Shown: piece by piece, positions 31,930-44,400 of the stretch
Position numbering within the stretch: the stretch's first letter is position 1
Layout of the letters: each line of letters opens with the position of its first letter
NCBI RefSeq assembly: GCF_964199755.1
Contig: NC_133903.1
Coordinates: 2,745,001 to 2,809,000, forward strand
DNA from: Larus michahellis
Taxonomy: Eukaryota; Chordata; Aves; Charadriiformes; Laridae
DNA length: 64,000 nt
Direction: 5' to 3'
The notes under the pieces: generated by a model
What the model was told of the DNA's origin: nothing
Seen by the model: only the letters and a program-made list of their open reading frames with translations
Database searches by the model: none
Translations under genes and position numbers: made by a program

Positions 31930-32180
31930 TATTTTCCACAGCCGGAACGACAGGTCACAGCAGGAAGATTTTCACACATCATTAGAGCCGAGCGTCCAAC
32001 TCCACACAGCCATCAACCCCGATCAGAGCGATTTAAAAGGCAGCGCTTCCTTTAATCATCCGGGGATGCTCAGATTTGTTAGTGTGAACCGAGCGCTCCC
32101 ATACGAACAGGAGAAGCGGGGGGATGGAGCGGAGCGATGGGAAATGATGCTGAGATGAGACCCTTGGTATTAAAAAGCAG
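31930..32180. promoter_or_regulatory. Candidate regulatory block
   Basis: Unique sequence contains ACACATCATTAGAGC, CGATCAGAGCGATTTAAAAGG, CTTTAATCATCC and TTTGTTAGTGTG. It lies directly after the T-rich run. Enhancer-like by composition only. Confidence 0.3.
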
Positions 32181-32189
32181 CGGCTCCTC

Positions 32190-32995
32190 ACCCGTTCATC
32201 AGCCCCGGGCAGGCCTAGAGGATGAGGTCCTTCACTACTGTTCTCCCTGTCGTCTTGTTTTCCTCCATGGGTGACTGGAGGTGGCCGTGGGTCCATGTCT
32301 GCATGAGCAGTGCCTGTGGAAGGGCAGCTGTCGGCAGCTGGGACCTCGAGCAAGAGGTGATGTATAAAAATGTTCATAAGCAGGAGAAAGCCTCGTCACC
32401 GGCAGTTCTGGCTCACGAGGTGGAAGCATCCCTCTGCGCAAGGACCATCAGAGGTGTCCCAGAGGATTGCGGGCGCTGCATCAACCCGCAGCTCCACAAA
32501 TCCCCCCGGAACGAATGAGTTACCTGAAATGTGGGAGCTGCGCTTCACCAGCCAGCAACCCTCACCCCAGACGGCTGTGCAAGTGTGTCCTGGGCTTCGT
32601 GAAGTGATGCACCTCCGTGTCTGCGCAAGCACCAGGAGACACACAGGCACAAAGTACCTCCTTTGTGCCTGTTCTACCACAGCCCTGCATGCCTGCAGAC
32701 CCAGACAAGCTGTATTTTTTCCTAATCGTGTGCACACATGACCTTCTTCTGGCCTTCGCCCACGTGCTACCTACATCATTTTGGGAAGGACAAACGCATG
32801 AGAACATCACAGAATTACCAGCGCACCTGGCTGCAGGAAGATGAATGTCCTTCCCAAACGCTCCGGTGTGCGCAGAGGCCCTTCCACGGTGTCTGTGTCT
32901 CAGAGCTTTCAATGCTTATGATTTGTCCAAGGGCAACTTTGCAAAATGTCAAAGTTTTTATCCAAATTCCCCATGACAGGCTTCAAGTTTGAATT
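32190..32995. other. Unassigned spacer
   Basis: No gene is recognised. Plus- and minus-strand frames of 113-123 codons overlap each other and lack domains. A short AT-rich conserved-looking stretch lies at 32,935-32,998. Confidence 0.35.
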
Positions 32996-33009
32996 AAAGG
33001 AACTTGGTG

Positions 33010-33122
33010 GGTTTTTGTTTGTTTTTTTTATTTGTTTTTTTTTTTTTTTTAAAAAAAAGGATGCTAGATAATTTTTTCTAAGAAAGCAAATGTTTTTTTT
33101 TTTTTTTTTCCAAGGAAAAAAA
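33010..33122. repeat. T-run and A-run low-complexity cluster
   Basis: T-rich sequence, a T run, an A run (the T/A switch is at about 33,050) and a second T run near 33,092-33,109, then an A run, lie within 110 bases. Complementary runs could form short hairpins. Typical of degraded low-complexity DNA. Confidence 0.85.
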
Positions 33123-33124
33123 AA

Positions 33125-35335
33125 GCCTGTCCCTGCTTTTTGCTACCCTACAATGTCTTTTGGGCTGTGTTGCTTTCTAAGACACCCCCGTGAGCTGCTC
33201 CAGGAGGAAGCTCTGCAGCCGGGTGGCCGTGTCTCGCAGGTTCCTCCAGGCGAGTGGCACTTCCAGGACTGGCCGAGGTGGCGTGCAGGCACCACACCGT
33301 CAGGATCCGCGCATGCGCAGACACCTACAACCCTCCACAGGTAACCAACTGGTGCTGCAGATAAAGTCAGTGAACTCGCAGACATGGTTCTGCCCACAAA
33401 TGCCCGAGGCCAGCGGCAACGCAGGCAAAGGCTGGGAGAAATTTTGCCATTAACCTCTGAAAACCAGGAAACTTGTGCTTGTGAAGCAACCAGGTTGGCA
33501 TTCAGGCCTTGCTGCCGCTAATTAAGGATTGTTAGGACTTGAAGACAATGGTCTAAGAGACGGCCACGACATCCTTCTCGACTGGTCTTCCCTTTGGTTC
33601 TCGCTCATTGGTTTTAAAAGCAAGTCTTTGATGGGAGGTGGCAAAACCTCACTGAAGCAAAGGTTTTTTGGCAACAAACATTGCCTTTTGGAGCTGCCCT
33701 TATCTGTGGGGTAAATGTGAAATTATCGTCTTTGACTGGAACTGATCCTCTGGAGCCATGTTATTCCACTGGGGAGAGGTATTTTCACCGATTTTCAACG
33801 TGGATTATTTTTGTGACTGACTATAATAGTTTCTTTGGCGGTATTAGGGCTTATTATGTCAGGATTTATTTTGGCATGAAGTGATTCGACATGCTGTAGT
33901 CCTGTAACTTTCCTTTGTGTGCTGAAATCCAAGAGGCCATCTCCTGCTTCCTCCATGGGCACGATGGAAACAACCTCTCTGCCTCTGGACCCCTCTCCCG
34001 AGGTCAGCTTTGCCCACTTGCTTCGTAACTGCTGAAGGAGCAAATTTAATGGTGCAGATTCCCTCCAAAAGACATGTAAAAACTCATCTAGGTGAAAAAT
34101 CTCTGTAGAAAAGCCTCCTAGAGAAAGGAGGAGAGGACCCCAAAGAAGAGAATGCACCTTCAGAGGAGCAGTGGGAGCGCTGGGAATTCCCCGGCATTAG
34201 CTGAGGGGTTAGGAGCAGAAAATGCAAGTGAGGATTAAAAGTGGATTACACTGTAGGGATGCTGAGACATCTAACAAAGGGCTTTATTTCCTCAGGAGAA
34301 CTGGTGGACCCAGAGTAGTCCTAGACATCGCTCTTCAGGTGTTCTTCATGCTGAGGTGGTGAGGCAATGAGTATATTGGCTAAGGCAGCGTGTTGTGGCA
34401 TCTGGTACCTCCAGGAGACCTTGTCTATGCAAACTGGTGGACCTGCGCCTCAAAGTCCTATGTAATATGGGATTTTGGCAACCCCTCCTCCATCAAATGC
34501 TCCTCGTGCTCCACCAGGTATCAGAAGAAGGGGTTCACTTAAAACCTTTCAGTGCTGTTCAGTGCCAAGTAGAAATGCATTGGTAACGCTGGCATCAGAC
34601 TGGTTGTTGTTCTCCTAGGTCTGTTAACATCGTTAAAATCATCCAGGACCTTTGGTTTGTGGTGCTCCTGTCTTGCTGGGATTTAGAAAGGATTCGGTTC
34701 ATGATTTTGGTCTGTTCTCAGCCAAAATGAAGGCTTATGTGTAGGAGCTCCTCTGGGCTGTGCTGTCAGCCGGTCTTAAGGCTTTCTTGGTTTTGCGATC
34801 TCAGCTGAGCGCTTCCACAGGGCAAGCACCAACTCAGATCAAACTGCGGCACGTAGAGGTGGATGATAGGGATGGACTGATTAGCTCGCATTGACCGAGA
34901 TGGTGGAAGTATAGAAATTCAGGCTTTACTTGCCCCCCAAATCCCACCGTGCTCGATGTAGGGCGATGGGCAGCTCTGACCTCCTCAACCTCCTGTCTGG
35001 ATCACGGTCTGCTTAGGCAAAGCGCTCATCCAGTTCCCTTCACAAGCTGAGACCCTGCAGGGGTGCCTGCGGGAAGGGGACGAGCCCCCTGCTCCGTAAT
35101 GCAGCGAGTAAGGCAGCCCTCACACCCCGTATGCAGCAACAGGGCACCTATATGTCCCCCACCAAGAGCGCCGGGCTGGGAGGAGCAGGGGGCTGTCTGT
35201 CCGTCTGTCCATCCTCTCCCACCGCATGAGCCTGAGTTAGCCTCAGCTGCTTTTGGCAGCCCAATTCTCCGCTCCAGCAAGCACTGGGCTGTTTGGGAGG
35301 CGGCAGGGAGAGGAACGCTCTGTTCGGCAGCTGCA
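33125..35335. other. Unassigned spacer
   Basis: No gene or repeat family is recognised. Open frames up to 120 codons lack domains and splice context. Confidence 0.4.
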
Positions 35336-35480
35336 CATTCCATTAATTTAATGAGGATTTTTTTATTATTTCTTTTTTTTTTACAAGGCAGATGGTAAAA
35401 TAGCTATTTTCTGTTGTCTAATAAATACCATCAGCAAGGCAGAAAATGTGCAATCTCGCCAAGTCTTTTCTGATTCCTCG
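35336..35480. promoter_or_regulatory. AT-rich candidate regulatory block
   Basis: ATTAATTTAATGAGG is followed by a T-rich run, then unique sequence (AAATAGCTATTTTC, a near-palindrome; TCTAATAAATACC). It is bounded by GC-rich DNA. Confidence 0.35.
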
Positions 35481-35689
35481 CCCTCCTGTACCGATGCGTT
35501 TCCCCCGTTCTCTGCTGGCAGCCAGTGGAGTCGGGCGGTGGGATGGGAGGGAGGGATGGGACACCAAAGGCAAGTCTGAAATTGTTGGTGGGATCCGCGC
35601 AATGAAACCGCAGCTTCCCTTGATTGGGCAGAGGCTCTGTGTCCTGCTGGGAGAGCTGCGCCCTGGCAGCCTTTGCCGATCCAATTCTC

Positions 35690-35915
35690 ACTTCATCTGA
35701 TTGCAGTAATAACAACTCGCACAAATTTCCTGCCTCAACCTGAAATCTTCCAGCTCTGCAATGCAAATAATATAATGTGTGATGAGGAGCCCGATGACGG
35801 GGATAATAATAATAATAGTGATGATGCCTTTATTCAATGAATGAGTGAATCAAGCAAGCAAAAATAAATGGTATTCAGAGCCTGAAAAATCAATAGGAAG
35901 AGAAATCAGGAGGAA
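35690..35915. promoter_or_regulatory. AT-rich candidate regulatory block with AAT triplets
   Basis: CATCTGATTGCAGTAATAAC, CAAATAATATAATGTGTG, an (AAT)n stretch at about 35,803-35,816 and AAATAAATGGTATTC are present. Non-repetitive apart from the triplet run. Confidence 0.3.
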
Positions 35916-36304
35916 ATGCAGGGGGAATTGCATCTCTGGGGGAGCGCTGTCCTTAGGAATGGCGTGAAGGAGAGATGAGCCAAGCCCTTTTGGGCTGGGC
36001 ACTCCTCGTCAGCCCGTGTCGCTCCCGGGCTCGCTCCTCTCCCGTGGTTGTATTGCATTTGCTGAGCTCACCGTCGCTCCGTGCCTGCTCCCAGCCTCTC
36101 TGTGATCTCTTTGGCCCCCTTGATTTACGGCTCTCATGGGCTCTCTGAATGCGTCTAAGCAGTTGGCAGGCTACAGACCTGACCTGGGGTTGGGTAATAA
36201 CTTGTCTTTTGTCCCATGCCCACGAGGTTGGCCATAAAAAAGCTCCAGACATCAATTTTCCTCTCCACCGGGGTGGAATTGCAAAATGATGAGTTGGTCT
36301 TTGC

Positions 36305-36500
36305 CCTCATTTATCTCTTCTTTCCCTTTCTCCTCCTCTCTTTATCTTTCTCTTTTCTTCTTACCCTACCGCTCGTTGCTCTCTTCTTCACCCCCCCTTC
36401 CACTATCTCCTCCATCATTTATCAGCCCCCCTCCCCTCTGCCCATCGCTGCTGCTCCTCTCTCCCCCTCCTGCCCTCTTCTGCCTTGTTTTTTCCATGCA
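36305..36500. repeat. Pyrimidine-rich (CT) tract
   Basis: About 195 bases are dominated by C and T on the plus strand (TTTCCC, TCTCCTCC, CTCTTC words) with few purines. A polypyrimidine tract of this length can form triplex structures and produces Ser/Leu/Phe/Pro-rich spurious frames. No 3' splice site followed by a coding exon was recognised. Confidence 0.75.
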
Positions 36501-36539
36501 TTTCTTTCCCATCTCAAAACTTCCACGCTTTTTCTTGCT

Positions 36540-36725
36540 GTGCATAGCAGTTTGATATCCTCACCCGCAATAGCCTGCTAATACAGTAATTGTACAAGAG
36601 ACCCTTTAAAAACCTGAAGCCTTGGCAGGCAGTAAAACTCACCTTTTAACTTGGCTTCCTCTTTATCAGGGATTCATTTCAGACAGGATTTCCATGTGCA
36701 CAGCTCTGCCACTCTCTGTTAGTTT
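36540..36725. promoter_or_regulatory. Candidate regulatory block
   Basis: Unique AT-balanced sequence contains AGCAGTTTGATATCC, CTGCTAATACAGTAATTGTAC and CTTTATCAGGGATTC. An A run (about 36,725-36,742) follows. Enhancer-like by composition only. Confidence 0.35.
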
Positions 36726-36744
36726 AAAAAAAAAAAAAAAAAGG

Positions 36745-39700
36745 ATTAATTCCTGCAACAGGTGACTCCGTTTCACAGCTCTGATGAGCAGGATATATTC
36801 CCCACTTCCCGCAGGTACATGGGGGATTTAATCATCTGACACTGTGCTTCTCGTTGCCGAGCTTCTGTTTAAAGGGTTGTGTTGCATACCTGGATCTGTG
36901 CAGAGACCTCCTGGGGAATGCCCTCTTTCACCAGCGGGGTATTCCCATGAAACCTTTGCATTAAACATACGATTTTTCCTCTCTCTGGAGGGATGCCGTG
37001 TAGCAAGTTTGGAGCTGATATCCTGCTCTCTCAGCTGGAGCTGGCGTGGGTTGGGGTTGCTAAATGTTTTACACCAGCCGTCCCTGCTCTGAGCATCTCG
37101 GGTGCTTGGACCGACTGCTGAAGCCTCCCGTCTGTCCCTCCAAGCAGGGGTTTTTCAGGCAAGGGTCTGGCACAGCGCCTGCCTGGCAGCGCCCCTTCTC
37201 TGAGCTCTCAGAGTGGCATCTTCCATAAGCCTAGAGAAAAAGGGCAAGCTTCTCCTGCCCTTTCCTCTCTAGCCTCTTTTGATGGTGTCTGCAGCTTTGT
37301 ATTGTATTTAAATCTAGGAAAATCTGTTAGCGGATAAAATATGCAGAGGGCAACACTGGGAAATCGAATCTGACTTGCAACTGTGCTGGGAAGAGGCACT
37401 TGGTAAATTGAATGAGACTTTTCCTCCCTTTGCCCCAACACCTCCAGTGGGACCTGCTGTAGAGCAGTAAGGAAATATCAGTGTCCTAAAGTCCTCTCCA
37501 TCTCCACTGCAACATGGGCTTGGGGATGGGAGAGATGGAGAAACCAGGACATTCTCCTGCATTGCAAATATTGCAGAAGGACTGACCTCCCTCGGGCCCT
37601 ACCAGTGTCACCCAGTCTCCCTGCTGGTCCCCAGCTGTGGGTGGAATGGGCAGCATTGGATGTGGCATGCAGATTCTCTGCAGTAACGGCTGAGGAGGTG
37701 GTGGTGTCTTGGAGGCAACATCGAGTGTGATGGCAATAGGCAGTGACCAGCCCTTGGAGCTGGTCCCAGAACAGCAGACAGCGAGTTATTGTCTGCTAGT
37801 TCCTGGTTTGGGGTTGACAGCTAACCCCAGGATGGAGAGCACGAGTTCCGTCATCTCTAGTGGGTTACTGAGCAATGGGGCAGGAGGTGGCACTGAGTGG
37901 GGAGACGCGACTTGCAAATCTTCCTGCCAGACTAGTTTCTGGACAGAACAAATCTGGAATAATTCCCCTTGTCAGGCCACCAGCTTTAGACGCGGGAGAT
38001 GAGATAGGAGATAATACGGCATGTCTAGTGCCAAGTATTCAAGAATTTCTAAGTACTTTGCAAAGAGAGCTACAGGGCAGCGTTGCTTTCTCCCTTTCAC
38101 ACACAGGAAGGCCCTTGAAAAGTTTCCTGTCAAATCAGCCCAGGGGCCATAATCTTCATTTTATATTTACAAAACTTTGGGACATTTGTTCCCTGGGCTC
38201 CACTGGCAAAATAGGAGAAATTATTAGTCTTTTCCAAGGGAAGAGAGCCTGGTCTGACAGAGATTTCACTCTGGACTAGGTAAAACTCAACAAAATGGCG
38301 TTTTTCAAAAGCTGGCCAGCTCCACATGAGATGGGGTCTTCAGCAAACAAGGTGGCCAGGGTGTGAGGAGAGAGTCTGCAGAGAGAAAGAAAAGATATCA
38401 AAAGATCATCTTCTTAGCTGAGTTGTGAGGTGTCCTTCATGCATTGCTGAATACAGCAGTGGTTGCCATCTGGTCCACCTTCATCATCGTACTGATCCAA
38501 ACCAAAACAGTTGCGAAGGGTCAAGGAGCCCAGTAGGAGGGACAAGTGCCTGGGCAGAAACTGGCCCAAGGAAGCCTGTGGCAAGCTTTATAGTTTAATG
38601 TGGTGCCAATATTCCCTTCACCAGCAGCGTCAGACCAATGTTTCAGGGCATCCAAAGACTCTGTATCCTGATGGCCAGCAGAATCCAGGCTTGAAGGGCA
38701 GCATCAGATGACTACAGCTGCTTGGACAGAGCTTGCACAGATGATAGAGCCAAACTCTTCTCAATAACAGGAGGCAGCCTAACAGGGGGCAGTGGGCATG
38801 AAAGCAGCTTGGGAGGTTCAGGATATTTGGAAAGAGGTGTGTCCTAAGAGCGTGGTGCAGCACCAGAACGGGTGGCCAGAGAAGCCGTGAGATCTCCATC
38901 CTCGGAGGTCTCCAGGACTCAGCCACACTAAGCCATGGCTGGTCTAATGTTGCAGATAATCTTGGCGATAACTCAGAAAGGAGCTCGCTCCTTCATCCGA
39001 AGGACAGGGGACTTTCACCTGCCTTTCTCCTCAATGACATGCCTGGAAGAGACTTGCCACCCTAAACCGTCGTGTACTTGTGTGTTGAGAAAAGATCTAG
39101 GCTTGAAATGTCACCTCATTACAGCTGATAAGTGAGGTTTATTACAGAAAAGGAGGTCTATCAATCTCCTTGCTTCTAGGGGGACTTGCTCGTCAGCAGG
39201 AATGGCTGGGGGATTTTAATGGAGTTAACTGAAATTTCCACCAGGGATGTAAGATGTTGACATTTAGCTGAAGGGGAGAAAACATTTAGTTTTCTTTTGG
39301 GAGAAAATCCCTCAAAAGTGAAGAAAAATAGCATTTTCTCAGAGTGGAAGGAGGTGGCTCCTGCCACCCTGGATTCCTGCCTGAAGGGAGGACGGTGCCC
39401 GGGACGGTACGTGTGGTCTGTCAGGGCTACAGCAGATGGACCAGCGCTTTCCTCTTGTGGAGGATCGTCTGGATAATTTGTGAAGGAGATATTTGTGTGT
39501 GTGTGATGGAGGGGTGACTTTGCGTGTTTAGCCTGTGTAACATCAGATCCCTGCTTGCAGAATATATATCTCATTCCAGAGATTTTTGGGACTGATGTGC
39601 AAAGCAATGGTGACTGGGTTATGGTGGCCGGCGTCCCCAGAGGAAGAGCAATGGCCGTATCTCAATAAATACATCCAGAGGGTTTCAGTAGCCGCTCTGT

Positions 39701-40690
39701 CAGACATGGCACTGCTTTTATCTCCCCGCTGGGAGAGGGACACACATGTTGTGCGTTAGTTGGCTGCAGCCCATTCCGTAAGCGTGGAGACACCCGGCAT
39801 CACTAGCACAGCAAACCCCAATTAGTTCTGGAAGCAGCACACGCGGGATTGAACTTGCTCCCCAAGGAGGCAGCGGGGAAACCAGGCTTGAAAAGCAGTT
39901 GTTTGCCGGGGCAGGCACAGAGCCCGCTGCCCCGTGCCCCACGGCTGCCCTGGGGGGAGCAGAGGCTCCAGCCCGCCCCAGGAGGGTCTTCCTTTGCTAA
40001 TAGCTGCTTCAAGAGACCGGAGCTGGCAGCGATGGGGTGTGATAACTCCACGGTGGCGCTGTAGATGCCAGCAAGCTCTGTAGATTAAAATCCCAGCCAG
40101 GTCCTGCACCAGCTGTTAAAGCCATCTCCAGCAAGCTCCATCTCCATGCAGACGCCAAAGTCCCCTCTTGCAGCCACATCCCCACCTTTACCTTGCCCCC
40201 AGGTGGGTCGATAGGAGCTTGCTAGCACATCTCTGGTGGCCAAAAAAGTCGTTTTCAAGCAGGTTTTGCTGCTGGTACTGAGCCGTGCGCTATCCTTGCT
40301 TCCTGCCTGGTTGTCCAGGGTTACTCTGGGTCTGCCTATGAGAGCTGCAGTCACCGCCAGGACGGGCAGGTTGACCCACCCTTAGCCATCAGTCGTCTTC
40401 TCTCGCCTGGGTGTGAAACCCTTCCTCCAAATCAGCTTCTGTCACCTCGGCTGCGATGGGAAACCAGTGGAGCAGAGGGGATGCTTAGTTACAGAATAAA
40501 TCCTTTACTGGGAGGCACATTCAGGTGCAGGTGAGATTTCAGCAAACAACACTGAACTTCTGTGTTAAACAGCGGGGGTTGTTTTGCCGCAGATGCGCCT
40601 TCCCCACCGCGACGGTGCCCACCTGAGCCCCAGCCCCATCCTGCCCAGCAGCTGCTCTGCCCTCCGGCTCCCCGCTCCAGGGGCTTTGCT
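36745..40690. other. Unassigned spacer, 3.9 kb
   Basis: No gene, RNA or repeat family is recognised. Several frames of 95-143 codons on both strands overlap and lack domains. A short AT-rich stretch lies at 39,530-39,580. Possibly intron or intergenic. Confidence 0.4.
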
Positions 40691-40835
40691 TCGTTAACTT
40701 TCCGAGAAGTTTAAGAGTTCATTGCTGAGTCTTGAGAAACTGGCGTTAATGCCAAGCCTTTATACAAGGGTAAAAATAGCCCTAATAATTTAGGCAATTA
40801 GTTAATTAGCCTCATTTACTTGAAAGCACAGAGTG
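40690..40835. promoter_or_regulatory. Candidate regulatory block with homeodomain-like words
   Basis: GGCGTTAATGCCAAGCC (an NFI-like GCCAA after a TTAATGCC word), CCTAATAATTTAGGC (a near-palindrome) and AATTAGTTAATTAGCC lie within 80 bases. Dense TAATT words in a short AT-rich island between GC-rich flanks. Confidence 0.4.
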
Positions 40836-40839
40836 GCGT

Positions 40840-41920
40840 GGGAAGGGTTTTCCACTGTTTTTGTGATGCTTTACCCAGTCGCTTTGTTTGCTTTTCCCTT
40901 GCTGTTTTCTCTGCTCCCTGACATCGACCCGGGGCAATTTAAAGTGGGGTACGCAGGGAAGTGAACGCAGCCAGGACAGGGTGCTGCGCTGAGCCAGGGC
41001 AGTGCCGCAGGGAGGCAGGACCAGTTCTGGCACCGGGGCTTCATGTGGCTCCGTGTCATATCGGGGAAGCAGGTAGCTTCTTGCTGTGCTGTCCTATCCC
41101 TTCCCTTCCCATCCCTGACCTCTGGCCCTTCATCACAGGTAGACGCTGGGGTGCGTTCAGGGTGATTCACAGCTATTTGACAGGGATCTAAGGGGTCATA
41201 CTCTGCACCTCGGTGTTGGTGGCATCGCCCGCTTGTTCCCAGCTAGAGCAGTCTGTATTTGTCCTTAGACTGGAACTGACAGGAGAAAGGAGGCAAAATA
41301 AAATAGGCATTTACTGGGGGGCACTGGGATGCTAGCCTTGAGTAGCACAACGCTCAAGGCAAGGGGGCCGCTTTGGTCCTTAATATGCTGGCAGAGGAGC
41401 ATCCTGCTGTCGGCCAGTGCCTGCCAGCCCCGTGGTCACTGCACCCCTTGGTCCTCACTGCTCCCACCCAGCCCCTATGGACCACGCGTGGTCTCTGCTG
41501 AAAACCTTCCTCTTTGCCCCTTGCATGGCCGCACAAAGCTCACCTGGCCTGGGCAGGGCTGGTGGTCGGCTCCCCATGTCCTCCTCCGCCTCACGCGGGT
41601 CCCATTCATTATTCACCTGGGGAGCTGAATGAATTCTGTCTTCCTGAATTATTTCTGAAGATATTAGATCTTCTCAAATTGTTCATCTTCCCCAGAAATG
41701 ACAGCTCGCAGGCACCTGGGAATAAATGGTGCCTTGGAACAATTTCATTGTTTCTATTCCAGGCAACAGGAATTCCTCAGATCTTGACATCAGTCCCCAA
41801 ACCCCGGCGTGTTAGCATAACCTCCAGACAGCTATGAGTTTCTTGACCCAGAAAAAGGATGGGATTTATTATGAACCCTGGGAGACCGGTGTCCTTGCGG
41901 CTCGTGTACCCTAATGGTGT
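40840..41920. other. Unassigned spacer
   Basis: No gene is recognised. Frames up to 107 codons have no domains. AT-rich sequence occurs at 41,630-41,770. Confidence 0.4.
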
Positions 41921-41929
41921 GCAGTGTAT

Positions 41930-42270
41930 TGTGTGCTCCTCTGGCTGGAATTTTCTTGTCGAAACAGCTCTCTGTCAGAAAATGCCACTTCCACGAAATG
42001 GGCTTTTGTGTGTGAAATCAAATCAATGTTGATTAATTTTCATTTTGGAAAAGAGGAAAAAAAAAAAACAAAACCCTTGTTAAAAATGTCAAGATGCCTT
42101 CTCTTTTCATTCTCGCAAGAAGGGCTTCAATTCTTTATCTCTTAATGACCTTTTGTTTAAAGCCTTTGTGTTTTATAAGAAGTATTCAAAAGGGATGAAG
42201 CAAAATGAAGTGTTAAATATCTTTTGAAGCAAAATTTATCCACTTCCGTGAACTTTTTTTTTGTAGTATT
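41930..42270. promoter_or_regulatory. Candidate conserved non-coding element
   Basis: AT-rich, repeat-poor DNA includes AAATCAATGTTGATTAATTTTC, ATCTCTTAATGACC and AAGTGTTAAATATC. An A-rich run interrupts it at 42,057-42,070. The ATCAATGTTGAT near-dyad is notable. There is no coding content beyond short frames. Confidence 0.45.
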
Positions 42271-42880
42271 ATTGTTATTATTTAAAGTGACGCAGGGATC
42301 GCACTTCTTTTCTCTCTGATTTTTTGCCTTTTTGTCCTAAGCTGAGCTTACTTTCCGAGGCTCCCGGCTCTGCCCTGGCTGAGACGTGCCAGCCTCTGCC
42401 GCTGCGCTGTGCCGCGGGGACAGCCCTCACCGCTCACATCCTCCAGTCTCGGGGTGATGGTGCTGGAGCCGAGCGTAGGGGCCAACCCTTGTGGCCCCGC
42501 TCGGGGCTGACGCCTCTCCTGGCGGCATCGCGGCCGCCGTGGTGACCTGCAGGCGCGTCCCCTCTCGGCTCCCGGAGCTGCTACGTGTGTTTTTTTGTCA
42601 GCTCGGGCTCCCTTGCTGCACCAAAGCGGGATGACGGCATCCCAGAGCTGCGGCTCGAGCCAACGTGCAGGCACGGCCACGGCTCTGCTGTCAAACCCCT
42701 TCGGTCCGCAGAGGGCTCAGCCATCCCGAGGAGCTCTTAGCTCTGACTCCCTGGCAGTCCATCTCCTCCCTGACCGCTGCTACCTTCACGGGGACGTTAT
42801 CTCATGCTGAGTGCAGCATTCCCCGGCAAGTCTACCTCAGCAAAAAGCTTAAAAAAAAAAAAAAAATTTGCCTCAGTCAC
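42270..42880. other. Unassigned GC-rich spacer
   Basis: GC-rich unique sequence holds no recognised gene. A 110-codon minus frame and a 73-codon plus frame overlap. An A run lies at about 42,850-42,866. Confidence 0.4.
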
Positions 42881-42965
42881 TCATTACTTTTTTAATGAGC
42901 GCCTCTCATTTGGCTGGCTAAATTGGACCAGCGTCTAGCGCAAAGAATCCTCCTTTTCTGCAAGC
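42875..42965. promoter_or_regulatory. Small candidate regulatory block
   Basis: CAGTCACTCATTACTTTTTTAATGAGCGCC contains inverted CTCATTA and TAATGAG words that form a perfect 7-base dyad around a T-rich centre. CTGGCTAAATTGG follows. Compact and unique. Confidence 0.4.
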
Positions 42966-43183
42966 CAGGGGTGATGTGTCAGTGTGCGGGTAGGACACCG
43001 AGCTCGCTCACCTCGTCCTCGGGGTCCTGCCTTTGTGGAGAGACGCAGGGCAGCGGGATGGCGTGATGGAGGACGTGTTCCCAGAGAGAAGGCGTTTGCG
43101 CTTGGGCAAAGGGAGTGTGAATCGTGGTGGAGCGTAGTGAGCCCTGGTTGTGTAGTACCCGTGGCATGTCCTGTGCAGGCTTC

Positions 43184-43612
43184 ACAGAATCACAGACTGG
43201 CTGGGGTTGGAAGGGCCCTCTGGAGATCATCTAGTCCAACCCCCTGCCAGGGCAGGGTGACCCGGAGCAGGTGGCACCGGAACATGTCCAGGCGGGTTTG
43301 GAATGTCTCCAGAGACGGAGACTCCCCCACCTCTCTGGGCAGCCTGTGCCAGGGCTCTGCCACCCTCAGGGTAAAGAAGTTCCTCCTCATGTTGAGATGG
43401 AACTTCCTATGGTCAAGTTTGTGCCCGTTACCTCTTGTCCTGTCACCAGGCACCACTGAAAAGAGCCCGGCCCCATCCTCCTGACACCCCCCCTTTAGGT
43501 ATTTATAAGCATTGATAAGATCCCCCCTCAGTGGTCTTTTTTCCAGACTAAAAAGACCCAAGTCCCTCGGCTTTTCTTTGTAAGAGAGCTGTTCCAGTCC
43601 CCTCAGCTGCAG
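43184..43612 (-). mobile_element. CR1 LINE fragment, about 430 bp, ORF2 C-terminus plus 3' UTR
   Basis: The plus strand is the reverse complement of CR1, starting CACAGAATCACAGACTGG and GGTTGGAAGGGCCCTCTGG. On the minus strand a 124-codon open stretch carries recognisable CR1 ORF2 C-terminal landmarks: an LFSLEKR...LRGDLI block, [27 protein letters not shown] and [11 protein letters not shown]. The copy is 5'-truncated. The frame is unusually intact for this length, which suggests a comparatively young insertion. It cannot be mobile because the endonuclease and reverse transcriptase regions are absent. Confidence 0.96.
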
Positions 43613-43614
43613 GC

Positions 43615-44400
43615 TGGAAAGGCAGGTGAGGAATGCAGGGTGCTCCAGGCAGGAGAAGGTGACACCAACACTCAGTCAGTTGGGGCAAAACTTTCATCGC
43701 TCCGGTAGCTTATTTTTAGAGCTGGTCCACGTTGTTTCACACACATTAAGGGTTTTTGTTTGGGGTTGGTTTTTTTTTTTTTTTTTCAATCCTTGGAAAA
43801 AGGTTTTTTGACCTACATAAAAAGGTTTGCATAAAGCTTTTGCATCCTTCAAAATAACTTGTAAAACTTTAAAAAAAAAAAAAGAAAAAGAAAAAAAGTT
43901 GTTTCAAGTTACTTGAAACTAATGGGAAAAAGTTCTCTCTGATTTTGTTAGTTTTCCTTCCCTCGTTTCCTTTTTTTTTAACTCTAAGTAAAAAGCAGGG
44001 TAGCGGGAGAGAAAGGAGTCATTAAAGAAAACCAAAGATTTCTACTTGAAAGAACTAGAGTTGAACTGGAAAATGTTCTTTCAACTTAAGGCAAAAAAAA
44101 AAATCAGGAAAAAAGTTTTGGCTGAAGGGTAAATATAAATGTTTCTAGTGAAAATGTTCTGAGGGGAGAGCGGTTATTTTGGAGCATTTCTCTTCCCCGT
44201 CCCCATGGGATGCCCTTCGTTGTACACTGAAAAATGTGAGCAGCACAGATGACAGCCAGGGAACGTTTGGGTTCCTCCTTGGGACTGTGACTTTCCTGCT
44301 GTTGCGTGGGGAAACAAACTCTGGATGAGGGACGCGGAGTTAGCAGGGATTTGCTCCCAGGCTAATGGACCCACACGGATGGTTTTAACCTCCGGAGCTG
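43615..44400. other. AT-rich sequence with T and A runs
   Basis: A T run lies at about 43,768-43,785, an A-rich run at 43,871-43,899 and an A run at 44,092-44,103. The intervening AT-rich unique DNA holds many AAAGTT and TTTCAAG words. No gene is recognised. Confidence 0.4.

Noticed and set aside
36305..36560. Polypyrimidine tract of a 3' splice site before an exon
   Set aside because: The tract is about 195 bases, far longer than a splice signal. The sequence after it has no exon-like open frame with a donor.
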